The notes: generated by a model from the letters alone, not told the origin. A DNA stretch of 64,000 nt from Hoylesella buccalis ATCC 35310 (GCF_025151385.1 NZ_CP102287.1:992001-1056000); one strand, 5' to 3'. Numbered from the stretch's first letter, positions 53,594-63,035 are shown. Made by a program: numbers and translations.

Positions 53594-55084
53594 ATGCATC
53601 TTCCCGAAGCATTTGAAACCTACACCCGCACCCTGATGGGCAACCACTTGTACGATGACTTCGTGCAAGCCTTGCAAGACGAACCCGCTGCTTGCATCCG
53701 GCTGAACCGCCAGAAATGTCCATCGGCCCGGGTTGCCGTGCCCCATGTCCGGGTGCCTTGGTGCGACCAGGGCTATCGCTTGGCATGCCGGCCCGCGTTC
53801 ACCTTCGACCCACTGCTGCACGCTGGTGCCTACTATGTGCAGGAACCGTCGTCGATGTTCTTGTCGGCCGTGCTCAGACAATATGTTCGAGAACCGGTCA
53901 AGATGCTGGATCTGTGTGCCGCCCCGGGCGGAAAGTCAACGCTGGCTCGTGCGGAACTGCCCGAGGGAAGCGTGCTGATGTGCAACGAACCGGTGAGAAA
54001 CCGTGCGCAGGTGCTGGCGGAAAACGTGCAGAAATGGGGACATACGGACGTGATTGTCACCAACAATTATCCAGCTGATTACCGCAAGGCCGGGCTACGG
54101 TTTGACGTGATTCTTTGCGACGCACCATGCTCCGGCGAAGGCATGTTTCGCAAAAACAGCAACGCCATCGATGAATGGAGCGAGCAAAATGTGGAGAACT
54201 GCGCTCGCCTGCAACGCGACATCGTGGCTGATGCCTGGGAATGCCTCGAGGCGGGCGGACTGATGATTTATTCTACCTGCACTTTCAACGCCAAAGAGAA
54301 TGAGGAAAACGTGGCGTGGATATGTAGTGAATTGGGGGCTAAAACCTTATCTATTGACACGGAAACTCATTGGGTTATTGCTCCAACTCCATTGCATCAA
54401 GAAAACCAGGGCAGCAAGCCCATCGGCGGTTCGCCTTATCTCGCTGAACCTCTGCACGTTTACCGCTTTATTCCCGGTTATCACAATGCCCAGGGAAAGC
54501 AAATGGGCGAAGGTCTGTTTATGGCGGTGCTGCGGAAAGATGGGGAGAGAAAGCCGGACAAGTCTTTCAAAAATCAATCGAGTTTGAGAGGGGCAAAGGG
54601 CAAAGAGGCGAAAAGCGGCAGCGGCAAGGACAACGACATGGTTCGTGAATGGCTGCTGCAACCCGACAATTTCTGCTATATATATAAAGGTGACGAGCTG
54701 CTGGCTCTGCGACAACCGCTGGTTGGACTGTACGAAAAGGCTGCCAGCCAACTGCGCGTGTTGTCGGCCGGCATCTGCCTGGGTCAGCAGAAGGGCAAGA
54801 ATTGGATTCCCAGTGAGTCGCTCGCTCTGTCTACCTGTCTCAACGCGGCGGCCTTTCCGAAGGTGGAACTCAGTCATGCTGAGGCTTTGAACTATCTGCG
54901 AAGTCAGGCCATCGCCCTGCCGGCAGACACCCCGCGGGGCTTCATCCTCGTGACTTACCGCGGTCTGCCGCTGGGCTTCATGAAGAACATCGGCAACCGA
55001 GCCAACAACCTCTACCCCAACGAATGGCGCATCAAGAGCCAGTATAACCCCAAGGAAGAGCCACACATCATTGACATTGAATAA
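53594..55084 (+). CDS. RsmB/NOP-family rRNA m5C methyltransferase (RsmF-like)
   Basis: SAM-dependent cytosine-5 methyltransferase acting on rRNA, 496 aa from ATG 53594. N-terminal domain with CIRLNRQKCPS, SAM-binding MLDLCAAPGGKST, the catalytic DAPCSGEGMFRK and STCTFNAKENEENV cysteine motifs. A C-terminal pre-PUA/PUA-like part ends PRGFILVTYRGLPLGFMKNIGNRANNLYPNEWRIKS, as in RsmF/YebU-like proteins. Length is normal for the group. thyA begins 12 bp later, so they are co-transcribed. Confidence 0.92.
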   Translation: MHLPEAFETYTRTLMGNHLYDDFVQALQDEPAACIRLNRQKCPSARVAVPHVRVPWCDQGYRLACRPAFTFDPLLHAGAYYVQEPSSMFLSAVLRQYVREPVKMLDLCAAPGGKSTLARAELPEGSVLMCNEPVRNRAQVLAENVQKWGHTDVIVTNNYPADYRKAGLRFDVILCDAPCSGEGMFRKNSNAIDEWSEQNVENCARLQRDIVADAWECLEAGGLMIYSTCTFNAKENEENVAWICSELGAKTLSIDTETHWVIAPTPLHQENQGSKPIGGSPYLAEPLHVYRFIPGYHNAQGKQMGEGLFMAVLRKDGERKPDKSFKNQSSLRGAKGKEAKSGSGKDNDMVREWLLQPDNFCYIYKGDELLALRQPLVGLYEKAASQLRVLSAGICLGQQKGKNWIPSESLALSTCLNAAAFPKVELSHAEALNYLRSQAIALPADTPRGFILVTYRGLPLGFMKNIGNRANNLYPNEWRIKSQYNPKEEPHIIDIE

Positions 55085-55096
55085 AACAAACGAACT

Positions 55097-55891
55097 ATGC
55101 AACAATATTTAGACCTGCTACATCGCATCCTCGAAGAAGGTAAGGTGAAGACTGACCGCACCGGAACTGGCACGAAGAGTATTTTCGGGCACCAGATGAG
55201 GTTCAACCTGGAGGACGGATTCCCCGTGCTGACCACGAAGAAACTGCACCTGAAGTCCATCATCTACGAACTGCTGTGGTTTCTCAAAGGAGACACCAAC
55301 GTGAAATATCTGCAAGAACATGGCGTGAGCATTTGGAACGAGTGGGCGGACGAAAACGGAGACTTGGGTCCCGTGTACGGACATCAGTGGCGTTCGTGGC
55401 CCGATCATCGCGGCGGCACCATCGACCAGATACAAAACGTCATCGACCTGATTAAGCATCATCCCGACAGCCGCAGAATGCTGGTCACCGCTTGGAATCC
55501 TGCCGACATCAGTGAAATGGCACTACCGCCCTGCCACTGTCTGTTTCAGTTTTATGTGGCCGACGGGCGTTTGTCGCTGCAATTGTATCAACGCAGCGCC
55601 GACACCTTCTTGGGCGTGCCGTTCAACATCGCCTCGTATGCCCTGCTGCTACAGATGATGGCGCAGGTCACAGGACTGAAGGCGGGTGATTTCATCCACA
55701 CCACGGGCGACACGCACCTGTACCTGAACCACATCGAGCAAGCCAAGCTGCAACTCACCCGCACGCCCCGTGAACTGCCGCAGATGAAGCTGAATCCAGA
55801 CGTGAAGAGTCTTTTCGACTTCCGATACGAAGACTTTGAGCTCCTCAATTACGATCCCTGGCCCCACATCAAGGCAGAGGTGGCGGTGTGA
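55097..55891 (+). CDS. thyA: Thymidylate synthase
   Basis: Makes dTMP from dUMP using methylene-tetrahydrofolate. It is 264 aa, the same length as the E. coli enzyme. Catalytic Cys146 is in [11 protein letters not shown], the phosphate-binding arginines in DRTGTGTKS and DSRRML, and the folate site in [22 protein letters not shown]. It lies in a unit with the rRNA methyltransferase and upstream of folA, whose product regenerates the folate oxidised by ThyA. Confidence 0.98.
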   Translation: MQQYLDLLHRILEEGKVKTDRTGTGTKSIFGHQMRFNLEDGFPVLTTKKLHLKSIIYELLWFLKGDTNVKYLQEHGVSIWNEWADENGDLGPVYGHQWRSWPDHRGGTIDQIQNVIDLIKHHPDSRRMLVTAWNPADISEMALPPCHCLFQFYVADGRLSLQLYQRSADTFLGVPFNIASYALLLQMMAQVTGLKAGDFIHTTGDTHLYLNHIEQAKLQLTRTPRELPQMKLNPDVKSLFDFRYEDFELLNYDPWPHIKAEVAV

Positions 55892-55900
55892 GAGATTTAG

Positions 55901-55987
55901 TTGACGAGTTCACAAGTTGACGAGTTCACAAGTTGATAGTATATATAGTTGACGAGTTCACAAGTTGACGAGTTGACGAGTTGATGG
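55901..55987 (+). repeat. GTTGACGA/GTTCACAA short tandem repeat
   Basis: Alternating 8-bp words GTTGACGA and GTTCACAA repeat at least ten times between thyA and folA, interrupted by ATAGTATATATA. Simple tandem repeat, probably variable between strains. Confidence 0.7.
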
Positions 55988-55992
55988 CTTGT

Positions 55993-56166
55993 CTAATCAC
56001 TCCCCTCCCTTTTGGGGAGGGGTAAGGGGGAGAGGCCAAAAGTTCAAAGTAACCGGCTAATCACTCCCCTCCCTTTTGGGGAGGGGTAAGGGGGAGAGGC
56101 CAAAAGTGCAAATTAACCGGCTAATCACTCCCCTCCCTTTTGGGGAGGGGTAAGGGGGAGAGGCCG
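55993..56166 (+). repeat. 64-bp tandem repeat with hairpins, 2.7 units
   Basis: Units start at 55993, 56057 and 56121 (exactly 64 bp apart) and are nearly identical. Each carries the hairpin CCCCTCCC-TTTT-GGGGAGGGG. The third is cut after the GAGAGGCC word, just before the folA leader. The hairpins may attenuate or protect the thyA-folA transcript. Not CRISPR: there are no unique spacers. Confidence 0.85.
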
Positions 56167-56184
56167 TTTTTAAAAGTAAATATC

Positions 56185-56670
56185 ATGTTGATCACCATCA
56201 TCGCAGCCGTGGCGCGCAACCGAGCCATCGGCTATCAGAACAAATTGTTATATTGGTTGCCCAACGACCTGAAACGGTTTAAGGCACTCACCACCGGACA
56301 CACCGTCATCATGGGGCGGCGCACCTTCGAGTCGCTGCCCAAAGGCGCATTGCCCAACCGGCGCAACATCGTGCTGAGTCGTACGCAAACCCATTTTGAG
56401 GGTTGCGATAGCTTCGCGTCGCTCGACGAAGCACTGGCTCACTGCGCTGACGACGAGGACATCTACATCATCGGCGGTGCCCATGTCTACCAACAAGCCA
56501 TCGAGCGAGCCGACCGACTGTGCCTCACTGAGGTAGACGACGTGCCAGAACACGCAGACGTGTTCTTCCCCCCTTATGACGACTGGCACGAGATATCACG
56601 CGAGGAACATGGCATCGACGAGCGCCACGCCCACCGCTACGCTTTCGTCAACTATGTGAAAAACAGGTAG
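56185..56670 (+). CDS. folA: Dihydrofolate reductase
   Basis: NADPH-dependent reductase regenerating tetrahydrofolate; partner of ThyA. From ATG 56185 it is 161 aa: IIAAVARNRAIGYQNKLLYWLPNDLKRFKALTTGHTVIMGRRTFESLP covers the folate and NADPH sites, followed by YIIGGAHVYQQAI and TEVDDVPEHADVFFP. The frame extends 15 codons upstream into the hairpin repeat, but family alignment supports 56185. Separated from thyA by two tandem repeat arrays. Confidence 0.96.
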   Translation: MLITIIAAVARNRAIGYQNKLLYWLPNDLKRFKALTTGHTVIMGRRTFESLPKGALPNRRNIVLSRTQTHFEGCDSFASLDEALAHCADDEDIYIIGGAHVYQQAIERADRLCLTEVDDVPEHADVFFPPYDDWHEISREEHGIDERHAHRYAFVNYVKNR

Positions 56671-56674
56671 GGAC

Positions 56675-56905
56675 GTGACAAATCACGCTGACGTAAAAGG
56701 TAATACGACAGGAAGTATTAAGAAGAAACTTAATGGTATCATTGAGAAGGTTGACAACTCATACACATACACTGGCAAACTGAATGAATCAAAAGTGGCG
56801 ATCATTCATCCAAGCGGCACTGTTGAATACCAGACTATTTACAGCTATGATTCCAAGAATGACAAGTTAACTGATATTTTTGGGAAAAAGTGCATTGGAG
56901 TATAA
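56675..56905 (+). CDS. Hypothetical 76-aa protein or toxin-domain tail
   Basis: Low-GC frame from GTG 56675 (ADVKGNTTGSIKKKLNGIIE, then YTYTGKLNESKVAIIHPSGT, ending FGKKCIGV). Short beta-strand-like repeats resemble the end of '4-fold beta flower' type domains, but this is weak. It follows folA by 4 bp without looking like part of that operon, and precedes two duplicated membrane-protein genes. It may be the C-terminal remnant of a larger secreted or toxin protein. Confidence 0.4.
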   Translation: MTNHADVKGNTTGSIKKKLNGIIEKVDNSYTYTGKLNESKVAIIHPSGTVEYQTIYSYDSKNDKLTDIFGKKCIGV

Positions 56906-56938
56906 TGACTTAGATTTTTGGAATAAATAATATAAAAG

Positions 56939-57340
56939 GTGATAGATTTTTATTATATCGTACATTATGTAATATATCGCTTTTACCGAAGGCATAATGA
57001 AACCTGTGACACATCGATTATGTATGCTTTCACAATTCTTGGTGGGTTATCATTAGGATTTATAGATTTAATTGATCATTTTGTGTGTTTATTCCTTAAT
57101 ATACCGGGGCACTTTAATAAAGTTTCAATCTTGGCATATGCTATCTTATGGATGATATTCGAATACATAGTATTATTCCGAAATGGGAGATATAGAGAAC
57201 TTTTTAATGAATACGAAAGGCAAAGTAATACACCAGAAATGAAGTCAAAATGTAAAAAAGCAAAGATATTTAACTTTAGCTTACTTGTTCTCGATATATT
57301 ATTACTTATAATAGCAAATTACTTAAATCATTACCAATAA
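56939..57340 (+). CDS. Small membrane protein, paralog 1
   Basis: Protein of 133 aa with three or four hydrophobic segments (FYYIVHYVIYRFY, IMYAFTILGGLSLGFIDLI, ILAYAILWMIFEYIVLF, SLLVLDILLLIIANYL) and a conserved basic loop YERQSNTPEMKSKCKKAKIF. About 60% identical to the next gene. The start is uncertain: GTG 56939 is the first usable codon, because the position equivalent to the paralog's TTG start reads into TAA. Family not recognised; a role as immunity protein is possible from context only. Confidence 0.55.
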   Translation: MIDFYYIVHYVIYRFYRRHNETCDTSIMYAFTILGGLSLGFIDLIDHFVCLFLNIPGHFNKVSILAYAILWMIFEYIVLFRNGRYRELFNEYERQSNTPEMKSKCKKAKIFNFSLLVLDILLLIIANYLNHYQ

Positions 57341-57392
57341 CAAGTGTCTGTTTCTTTGAGAAAAGCATGTAGGAGTATAATGACTTAGATTT

Positions 57393-57818
57393 TTGGAACA
57401 AATAACATTTAAAAATTTGATAGAATTTTATTATATCACACACTACATAGTGTATCGCTATTACAGAAGGCATAAAGAGAGCTATACTATGTCGATGTTA
57501 TATGCTTGCGGTTTGCATATGATTTTATCATTTACATTAATAGGAAATATTGATTATTTCGTGTGTTTATTACTTGGAACTCCACTTCGTGTTGACAAAC
57601 TTGTTGCTTGGGGATATATTGTCTTCTGGGTGATTTTTGAATACATGATATTCTTTCGAAATAATATATATAGAGAGATTTTTGATGAATACAACAAGCA
57701 AAGCAATACACCAGAAATGAAATCGAAATGTAAGAAAGCAAAAATATTCAACTTTAGCCTACTTGCTATCAACTTATTATTGCTTATAATAGCAGATTAT
57801 TTAAATCATCACAAATAA
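57393..57818 (+). CDS. Small membrane protein, paralog 2
   Basis: Protein of 141 aa, paralog of 56939-57340, with the same membrane pattern and identical SNTPEMKSKCKKAKIFNFSLL segment. Initiation from TTG 57393 (EQITFKNLIEFYYITHYIVY) is proposed because no ATG precedes the first helix; an internal ATG near 57489 would lose one helix. The two genes and their upstream sequences form a tandem duplication of about 475 bp. Very low GC compared with folA and the SusC/D genes. Confidence 0.55.
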   Translation: MEQITFKNLIEFYYITHYIVYRYYRRHKESYTMSMLYACGLHMILSFTLIGNIDYFVCLLLGTPLRVDKLVAWGYIVFWVIFEYMIFFRNNIYREIFDEYNKQSNTPEMKSKCKKAKIFNFSLLAINLLLLIIADYLNHHK

Positions 57819-58018
57819 CAAGTGTCTGTTTCTTTGGGAAAAGCATGTAGGAATATAATGATTTTGGCGTAATGGACATTTGGTAAGCCGAAAAGCTCCA
57901 GATGTCCATTATTTATTACCTATGTGGTATTTGAAAACTTATGAATAAAAAAGTTAGCATCCAATATTAGCCGCCTTTGTGTAGCTTTCTTGCTTTACTA
58001 CCTTTGCCCGAAAAACTT

Positions 58019-58228
58019 ATGTTTGTACTCAACGAAACAAAAGTTGATAATGTGATAGATACGACTCGTTGCACAATAACATCTGACTACCATTCTCTAA
58101 CTCGGGAAGCTGTTGTTAAACTTCTTGAGCAAAGGGATGCGGAGCTTAAGAACAAGGATGCGGAGCTGGAGCGAAAGTCCCGTCGCATTCTTGAACTTGC
58201 CCCTACCTTTTTTATTTTTCTTTCTTAA
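58019..58228 (+). pseudogene. IS66-family transposase N-terminal fragment
   Basis: From ATG 58019 the frame reads MFVLNETKVDNVIDTTRCTI, then LLEQRDAELKNKDAELERKSRRILELA. The coiled-coil lead-in is typical of IS66 transposases (normally followed by a RxRxFGxxSE segment), but here it ends after 55 to 60 residues in unrelated sequence. Fragment only; no inverted repeats found. Confidence 0.6.
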
Positions 58229-58266
58229 CGGAACGTTATAAATCATGCCCCTACGCATATACGCCA

Positions 58267-59694
58267 CTATTCGAATGGCACGACATCAGCTGTGGTCTTG
58301 TTGCCGACGATGAGATGATTCATGTTATATCGGATGGTGACCCGCAAGTTTTTCTTATCAAGCTCAAAAGCATCCATGCCCTGTCCAAGCGGTATGAAAG
58401 CTGGGATATGCGCTTTGATGTAAGGAGCGGCCGCAGGATTGGCTTTGGCCTCCACCTCGCTGATGGGTAAGCGGATGCCCAAATCGTTCATGCGCCGTCC
58501 CTCTGCAATGAAAATTTCTTGGCGCATCAGGTAAATCAGCTCGAGCAGAGCGTCGTGGCCTTGGCACCGGTCTATCATCTCTGCCGTCACCGACGTACCT
58601 GAAACCGTGGGCACGCTCACCACTTGCGGCTTCTTTCGGCTCAACACCAACCCCTCACGATAAGGTTCACCCGGCGATGCGGCAACAGTGTAGGCGGCTC
58701 CGTCGGGATATTCCTTGATGCCTCCCACGGCTCGTGTTTTGGCCCAATCTTTCACATCGTGCCGCACGGGGCGCGACTTAACCAGACCGAGCAGTTGTTT
58801 GAGTTGCGCCTTGCACTTGTCCGTTTCTTTCTTGGCCAGCAAGGCTTCGGCCATGATGAGGTGGTTCTCCTCGGCTTTGGCTATGCAGATGGGACTTTCA
58901 TAAGTGGACGTGAGCTGCACATATTTGGGATTGAGAAAGTTAAGACGCGGCAATGGCTGATACAGGGCTTTCCAGATGTCATCCTGCATCGCGTTGAATA
59001 CACTGTTTGAGCCATCAAACTGCACCTGCCACAGCAGATTGTCGCACAGCTTCAACGCCATGCCACTCTCCTCCAACGCCTCGTCTACCTTGCCCAGACG
59101 GTAATAGGCGCGCGCCTTGAGCGTGTGAACAAACGACCGAAGCGTGTCGTTTTCAGCATATTTCTCACTTTCTCCCAGCGATTGCAGCGCCAGTTGCAAC
59201 AGCTCTTGCCAGGTCTTCACCGCACCCCGCTCGCTCACAGGCAGGGCCATGAAGTTCTCACCGCCGAGCAAAAAGCCGTAAGCCTTGATGGTATGAAGTT
59301 TGAACAGCTGCGCCTTCGTGACGTTCTTGTCATACTTGCTCACCTTGTCAAAGGCGAAATCGGCCGTAGCGCGCAACTGCTGCACAGCTCGTTCCAAGCC
59401 ATTCACGTCGGGATCGTTGTACAATATTTTCGGTTCGTCAAAGAGTTTGCTCTCGCGTGTGTAGTTGTTGAAAAAGTTGTCAGAGATGATTTCGGTCTGC
59501 AAGCAGAAGTCACCAACCGTAAGGGCCAATGTCTTCTCGGCACCGTTCACCCAAGTGTCCATGGCGTTGCCTCCCTGGAGATAACCATCTTCTGTGACGT
59601 TAGGATTCTCGATGTCGCCGGGGGCCACCAAGTTACACGAGGCCAACAGCAACGTTCCCCCGATGATGAGGGAATATGATAAGTTTGATTGCAT
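58267..59694 (-). CDS. SusD/RagB-family nutrient-binding lipoprotein
   Basis: Outer-membrane surface lipoprotein of 475 aa that would bind a glycan or peptide and cap the SusC-type transporter encoded just upstream. Signal peptide with lipobox GTLLLASC; TPR-like helical content (LFKLHTIKAYGFLLGGENFMALPVSERG, FVHTLKARAYYRLGKVDEALEES) and a C-terminal YLMRQEIFIAEGRRMNDLGIRLP typical of SusD-like proteins. It follows the SusC gene by 4 bp. The substrate cannot be told; no glycoside hydrolase or regulator is in the same operon within the window. Confidence 0.9.
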   Translation of the reverse strand: MQSNLSYSLIIGGTLLLASCNLVAPGDIENPNVTEDGYLQGGNAMDTWVNGAEKTLALTVGDFCLQTEIISDNFFNNYTRESKLFDEPKILYNDPDVNGLERAVQQLRATADFAFDKVSKYDKNVTKAQLFKLHTIKAYGFLLGGENFMALPVSERGAVKTWQELLQLALQSLGESEKYAENDTLRSFVHTLKARAYYRLGKVDEALEESGMALKLCDNLLWQVQFDGSNSVFNAMQDDIWKALYQPLPRLNFLNPKYVQLTSTYESPICIAKAEENHLIMAEALLAKKETDKCKAQLKQLLGLVKSRPVRHDVKDWAKTRAVGGIKEYPDGAAYTVAASPGEPYREGLVLSRKKPQVVSVPTVSGTSVTAEMIDRCQGHDALLELIYLMRQEIFIAEGRRMNDLGIRLPISEVEAKANPAAAPYIKAHIPAFIPLGQGMDAFELDKKNLRVTIRYNMNHLIVGNKTTADVVPFE

Positions 59695-59698
59695 GATT

Positions 59699-62527
59699 TT
59701 ACAAATTGAATTTCAGTGAGAAAATATATTGTCTGGGTAACGAATAGGTGGCATAATTCAGTCCTCCCGATGCCACAGCCCCTTGCGAGTGCGCGCCCGA
59801 GATGACCGCTTCGGGGTCTACGGATGCCGCAGTGAAGTTCAACGGATTGTTGACGCTCATGCTGAACAGCACGCTCTTGACCACGGGCTTTGAGCCTTTG
59901 AGGTGATAAAGATAGCTCAAGCCAACGTTTCGCACCTTGAAAAAGTCGGCCTTCTCCACGAAATAGTTGGTAAAGTCGAGCCATGCGTCCTTCTGCTTCC
60001 TGCCCATGAGTGCCTTCTGGGGCACCACATCGTCTTTCAATCCCTTTTGAAAGCGGAACTGACGGTCGAACGAGTGAACGTAACTACCTGTCTGATAGTC
60101 ACCACTCATCCACAGACTACAGTTTTTATAATGAACATCCATCGACACATTGCCATAGCAGGTGGGGATAGTAGAACCCAAATCTTGCATGCGAAGCACC
60201 TCCTTGAGGGTGCCATCGGCATTGAGAACGGCCTTGTTGCCGCGCAAGAAGCCTACGGGCTTACCCTCCTCCACTGCCGTCTGAATGGTTTCGGGACCGA
60301 ACCCGCCAATGCTGAACGGCACCGTGCCACCTGCACTCAATACGCGGTTCCGGTTGGTGTTAACAGCCGTGCGCAGGGTGGCCTGCCAGTCCTTGGTACG
60401 CACGATGTTGAGGGCAAGTGCCATCTCAACGCCCAGGTTACTGATTTCGCCAATGTTGGCCAAGTAGCTGGCCGCGCGTCCGGCCGACGGCAAGGTGGGA
60501 ACCGTGAACAACGCACCCTTGGTAACGGAGTGATAGTAGGTGAATGAAAGCGTGGCGACATCATGGAGGAAAGATGATTCGAAACCCACCTCGAACGAAT
60601 GTTTCTTCTCGGGTCCCAAGTCAGGGTTGCCAAACTGCCCGAACGTGCCAGCCTGCTTGCCTTGATAGCCTGTCACGGAGATGGTGCGCTGATAGGCGAA
60701 TGGCGGCGGATAGCTGCCCGCGACACCGTAGTTGCAGAACACGCGCAGCATGGACAGCATGCCACTGCTGACCAATGGGGCGAGAAATGGCTCGTCACTC
60801 ATCACGTAAGACAGGCCGAGCTTGGGATAAAACTGCCACTTCACATTGTCGCCAAATGCGGTGTTGTAGTCCACGCGTGCGCCTAAATCAACGTAATATT
60901 TATTGAACAGCCCAATGTTGTCCTGCGCGTAAAAGCTGTAGCTGTGCAGGAAGTTGAGCCACTCGTCGGCCTGAACGGTTCCGGCTCCACTCATCACCTT
61001 GGCCCCATCGCGCACGTTGGTACCGCGATAGATGGCCTGACGGTCATGCGTGTTGAAATATTGGAAGCCGGCAGTAAGCACGTTGCTCAACCGGTTGGCA
61101 TGGTAAAACTTGTACTGTCCGTTGATGTCGGCGGTGAGCCCGAAGTAATTGCGGTCGAAATTGTTGACACGACCGGCATCCGTCGTGCCCACATGCTTCT
61201 CACCAATATGAATGAGATACTCGTTGGTCACGATTTCCTTGTTGTTGTTAGCCCGATAGTCAATTCCAAAAACGCCTTTAACGGTGAGTTGGGGCAATGG
61301 CTTGTAAAGCAAGGTGTGCGATGTTTGGAAATGTTTGGTCGACTCGCGATAGTGCTGCAAAGCCTCGGCTTTGTCCACAAAGGCTCGCATCTTCTCAAAC
61401 GTGTCATCATCGGCGGCATCGATATCGGCAGGATATCTCTGTTCATGGCCATTGGCATCGGTGAACTTGAAGCGGCTGGAAGCGCTGCCCTCCGTGAACC
61501 ATAGTCCCGTATAGAAACCCTGATTGCCATTGCGACTGCGATTATAATCATCGGCCACAAAGCCAAATGAGTTCTGATACTCCAGTTGGGTAGTGAGCTG
61601 AGCGCGCGAGCCAAAACGCAGGTCGTAACGCTTATGGGCATTGTTGTTGTGTATCACCACACCCGTGTTTTCCATCATGTTGGCACCCAGGCTATACCCA
61701 TACTTGCTGTTTCCGCCGGCAAGCGACAGCCGGTAACGCTGCTCGAAACCCGTCTGGTTGAGCAAATCGGCCGTACGGCGGAAGTGATAAAACTGCGTGG
61801 TGGCCTTGTCCCATCCCATGTCCACTGACGCGGAAGCGTGAAAACCATCCGAGCTTCCCTTCTTCGTGAAGATTTGTATCACGCCATTGGCCGCATCAGA
61901 ACCATAGAGCGTGGTGGCCGCTCCACCGCTCACATACTCTATATGGTCGATGTTCTCCATGGAAATATCGCTCAGCGCGCTCGACGCCGCCATCTCACCC
62001 ATGGGCATGTCGCCAATGGTGTAAGGCTGGGCGCCATAACCTTTCTTGGAATAATTGAGAATGGCACCGGTGTTGAGGTTGTCGGTGCGAACGCCATCGA
62101 TGTAGATGATGGGGGTAGAATTAGAAAACGCCGAGGACAATCCCCGGGCTTTGATGACAGAGGTGCTGCCGGGCTGCGCACCTGAGAGTGAAAACTGAAC
62201 CCCAGGGATGGCGTTGCGCAGCATTTCGTCCATACGCCCCACGGTCAACTTCTGCAAGTCTTTACCTGAAATCTTGGTGACGTTCGAGGATAACCTTCGC
62301 CGTTCAATGGCTCCGCCCTGCCCCGTCACCACTACTTCGTCAAGACTGATGGGCGAGTTGAACCTCATCGTGTCTACCATCTCTGCATGCACATTGGCAT
62401 GATTGTCATCCGTCACCATCATCGCCCTTGTGCCAGGATTTGCGAACGCGGGCAGGTAAGCCAATGATTGAAAAGCAACCAATGATGTTATCGTCAACAA
62501 ATTGGCTTCTCTTTTTAAATGAATCAT
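59699..62527 (-). CDS. SusC/RagA-type TonB-dependent transporter
   Basis: Outer-membrane TonB-dependent transporter of 942 aa. Signal-like N-terminus, plug with SLDEVVVTGQGGAIERRRLSSNVTKI and VIKARGLSSAFSNSTPIIYIDGVRTDN (SusC plug pattern), MENIDHIEYVSGGAATTLYGSDAANGVIQIFTKKG, and a barrel ending LPRQYIFSLKFNL. It lacks the N-terminal carboxypeptidase-like domain that many SusC proteins carry, so it resembles the shorter RagA-like or OmpW-type plug transporters. First gene of a two-gene operon with SusD; promoter at 62567-62597. Confidence 0.9.
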   Translation of the reverse strand: MIHLKREANLLTITSLVAFQSLAYLPAFANPGTRAMMVTDDNHANVHAEMVDTMRFNSPISLDEVVVTGQGGAIERRRLSSNVTKISGKDLQKLTVGRMDEMLRNAIPGVQFSLSGAQPGSTSVIKARGLSSAFSNSTPIIYIDGVRTDNLNTGAILNYSKKGYGAQPYTIGDMPMGEMAASSALSDISMENIDHIEYVSGGAATTLYGSDAANGVIQIFTKKGSSDGFHASASVDMGWDKATTQFYHFRRTADLLNQTGFEQRYRLSLAGGNSKYGYSLGANMMENTGVVIHNNNAHKRYDLRFGSRAQLTTQLEYQNSFGFVADDYNRSRNGNQGFYTGLWFTEGSASSRFKFTDANGHEQRYPADIDAADDDTFEKMRAFVDKAEALQHYRESTKHFQTSHTLLYKPLPQLTVKGVFGIDYRANNNKEIVTNEYLIHIGEKHVGTTDAGRVNNFDRNYFGLTADINGQYKFYHANRLSNVLTAGFQYFNTHDRQAIYRGTNVRDGAKVMSGAGTVQADEWLNFLHSYSFYAQDNIGLFNKYYVDLGARVDYNTAFGDNVKWQFYPKLGLSYVMSDEPFLAPLVSSGMLSMLRVFCNYGVAGSYPPPFAYQRTISVTGYQGKQAGTFGQFGNPDLGPEKKHSFEVGFESSFLHDVATLSFTYYHSVTKGALFTVPTLPSAGRAASYLANIGEISNLGVEMALALNIVRTKDWQATLRTAVNTNRNRVLSAGGTVPFSIGGFGPETIQTAVEEGKPVGFLRGNKAVLNADGTLKEVLRMQDLGSTIPTCYGNVSMDVHYKNCSLWMSGDYQTGSYVHSFDRQFRFQKGLKDDVVPQKALMGRKQKDAWLDFTNYFVEKADFFKVRNVGLSYLYHLKGSKPVVKSVLFSMSVNNPLNFTAASVDPEAVISGAHSQGAVASGGLNYATYSLPRQYIFSLKFNL

Positions 62528-62566
62528 TATGTGTAAAATCTTTTTACATTAAAAAACTAATGGTTG

Positions 62567-62597
62567 CAAAGGTAAAAATATCCTATGAATCTGTCAA
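62567..62597 (-). promoter_or_regulatory. Promoter for susCD-like operon
   Basis: Minus strand: TTG (62595-62597), 20-bp spacer, TACCTTTG (62567-62574). Leader of about 35 nt. Confidence 0.65.
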
Positions 62598-62655
62598 AAA
62601 CTAAAGGGAAATATCATGACAGAAACAGATTTTTATAAAAAAAGCGATTAACCTT

Positions 62656-62685
62656 TTGTTAGAATACAAAAAAAATATACTTTTG
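62656..62685 (+). promoter_or_regulatory. Promoter for tRNA-Val
   Basis: TTG (62656-62658), 19-bp spacer, TACTTTTG (62678-62685), about 30 bp upstream of the tRNA 5' end. Confidence 0.65.
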
Positions 62686-62716
62686 CAGTGTCGTCGTTCT
62701 CTACGATGCGGCAAAC

Positions 62717-62794
62717 AGGGGTATAGCCCAGATGGTTTAGAGCGCTGCAGTCACATTGCAGAGGTCATCGGTTCGAGCCCGATTATCCCTACCA
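62717..62794 (+). tRNA. tRNA-Val (anticodon CAC)
   Basis: Cloverleaf with acceptor AGGGGTA/TATCCCT, anticodon stem CTGCA/TGCAG with loop GTCACAT (anticodon CAC, valine GUG), and T-arm ATCGG-TTCGAGC-CCGAT. The 3' CCA is encoded. One D-stem mismatch (C12/A23) is present. A strong terminator follows at 62799. Confidence 0.85.
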
Positions 62795-62798
62795 ACCC

Positions 62799-62845
62799 AA
62801 AAAAGGTTCAAGAAAACAAATTTCTGTTTTTCTTGAACCTTTTTT
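62799..62845 (+). terminator. Rho-independent terminator of tRNA-Val
   Basis: Perfect 18-bp stem AAAAAAGGTTCAAGAAAA / TTTTCTTGAACCTTTTTT, followed by more T residues. It begins 5 bp after the tRNA CCA end. Confidence 0.85.
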
Positions 62846-63035
62846 ATTTTTTCCAGCTACCTGGCTGCCTCTTTCATTTGACACCCTTTCATGAATGCCG
62901 TTCGGCGGAGCATGATGAATCACGCCCCTGCATGGTGAGGGCCAATGATTTCAAATGAGGCGGAACATGATGAGTCACGTCCCTACCATTTTCATTTCAC
63001 CATTCTTTTTTAGAAGCTCTAATACGAAAAGAGTA

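Noticed and set aside
55993-56166. Considered as a CRISPR array
   Set aside because: Units are contiguous and identical including the inter-hairpin part; there are no unique spacers and no cas genes nearby.
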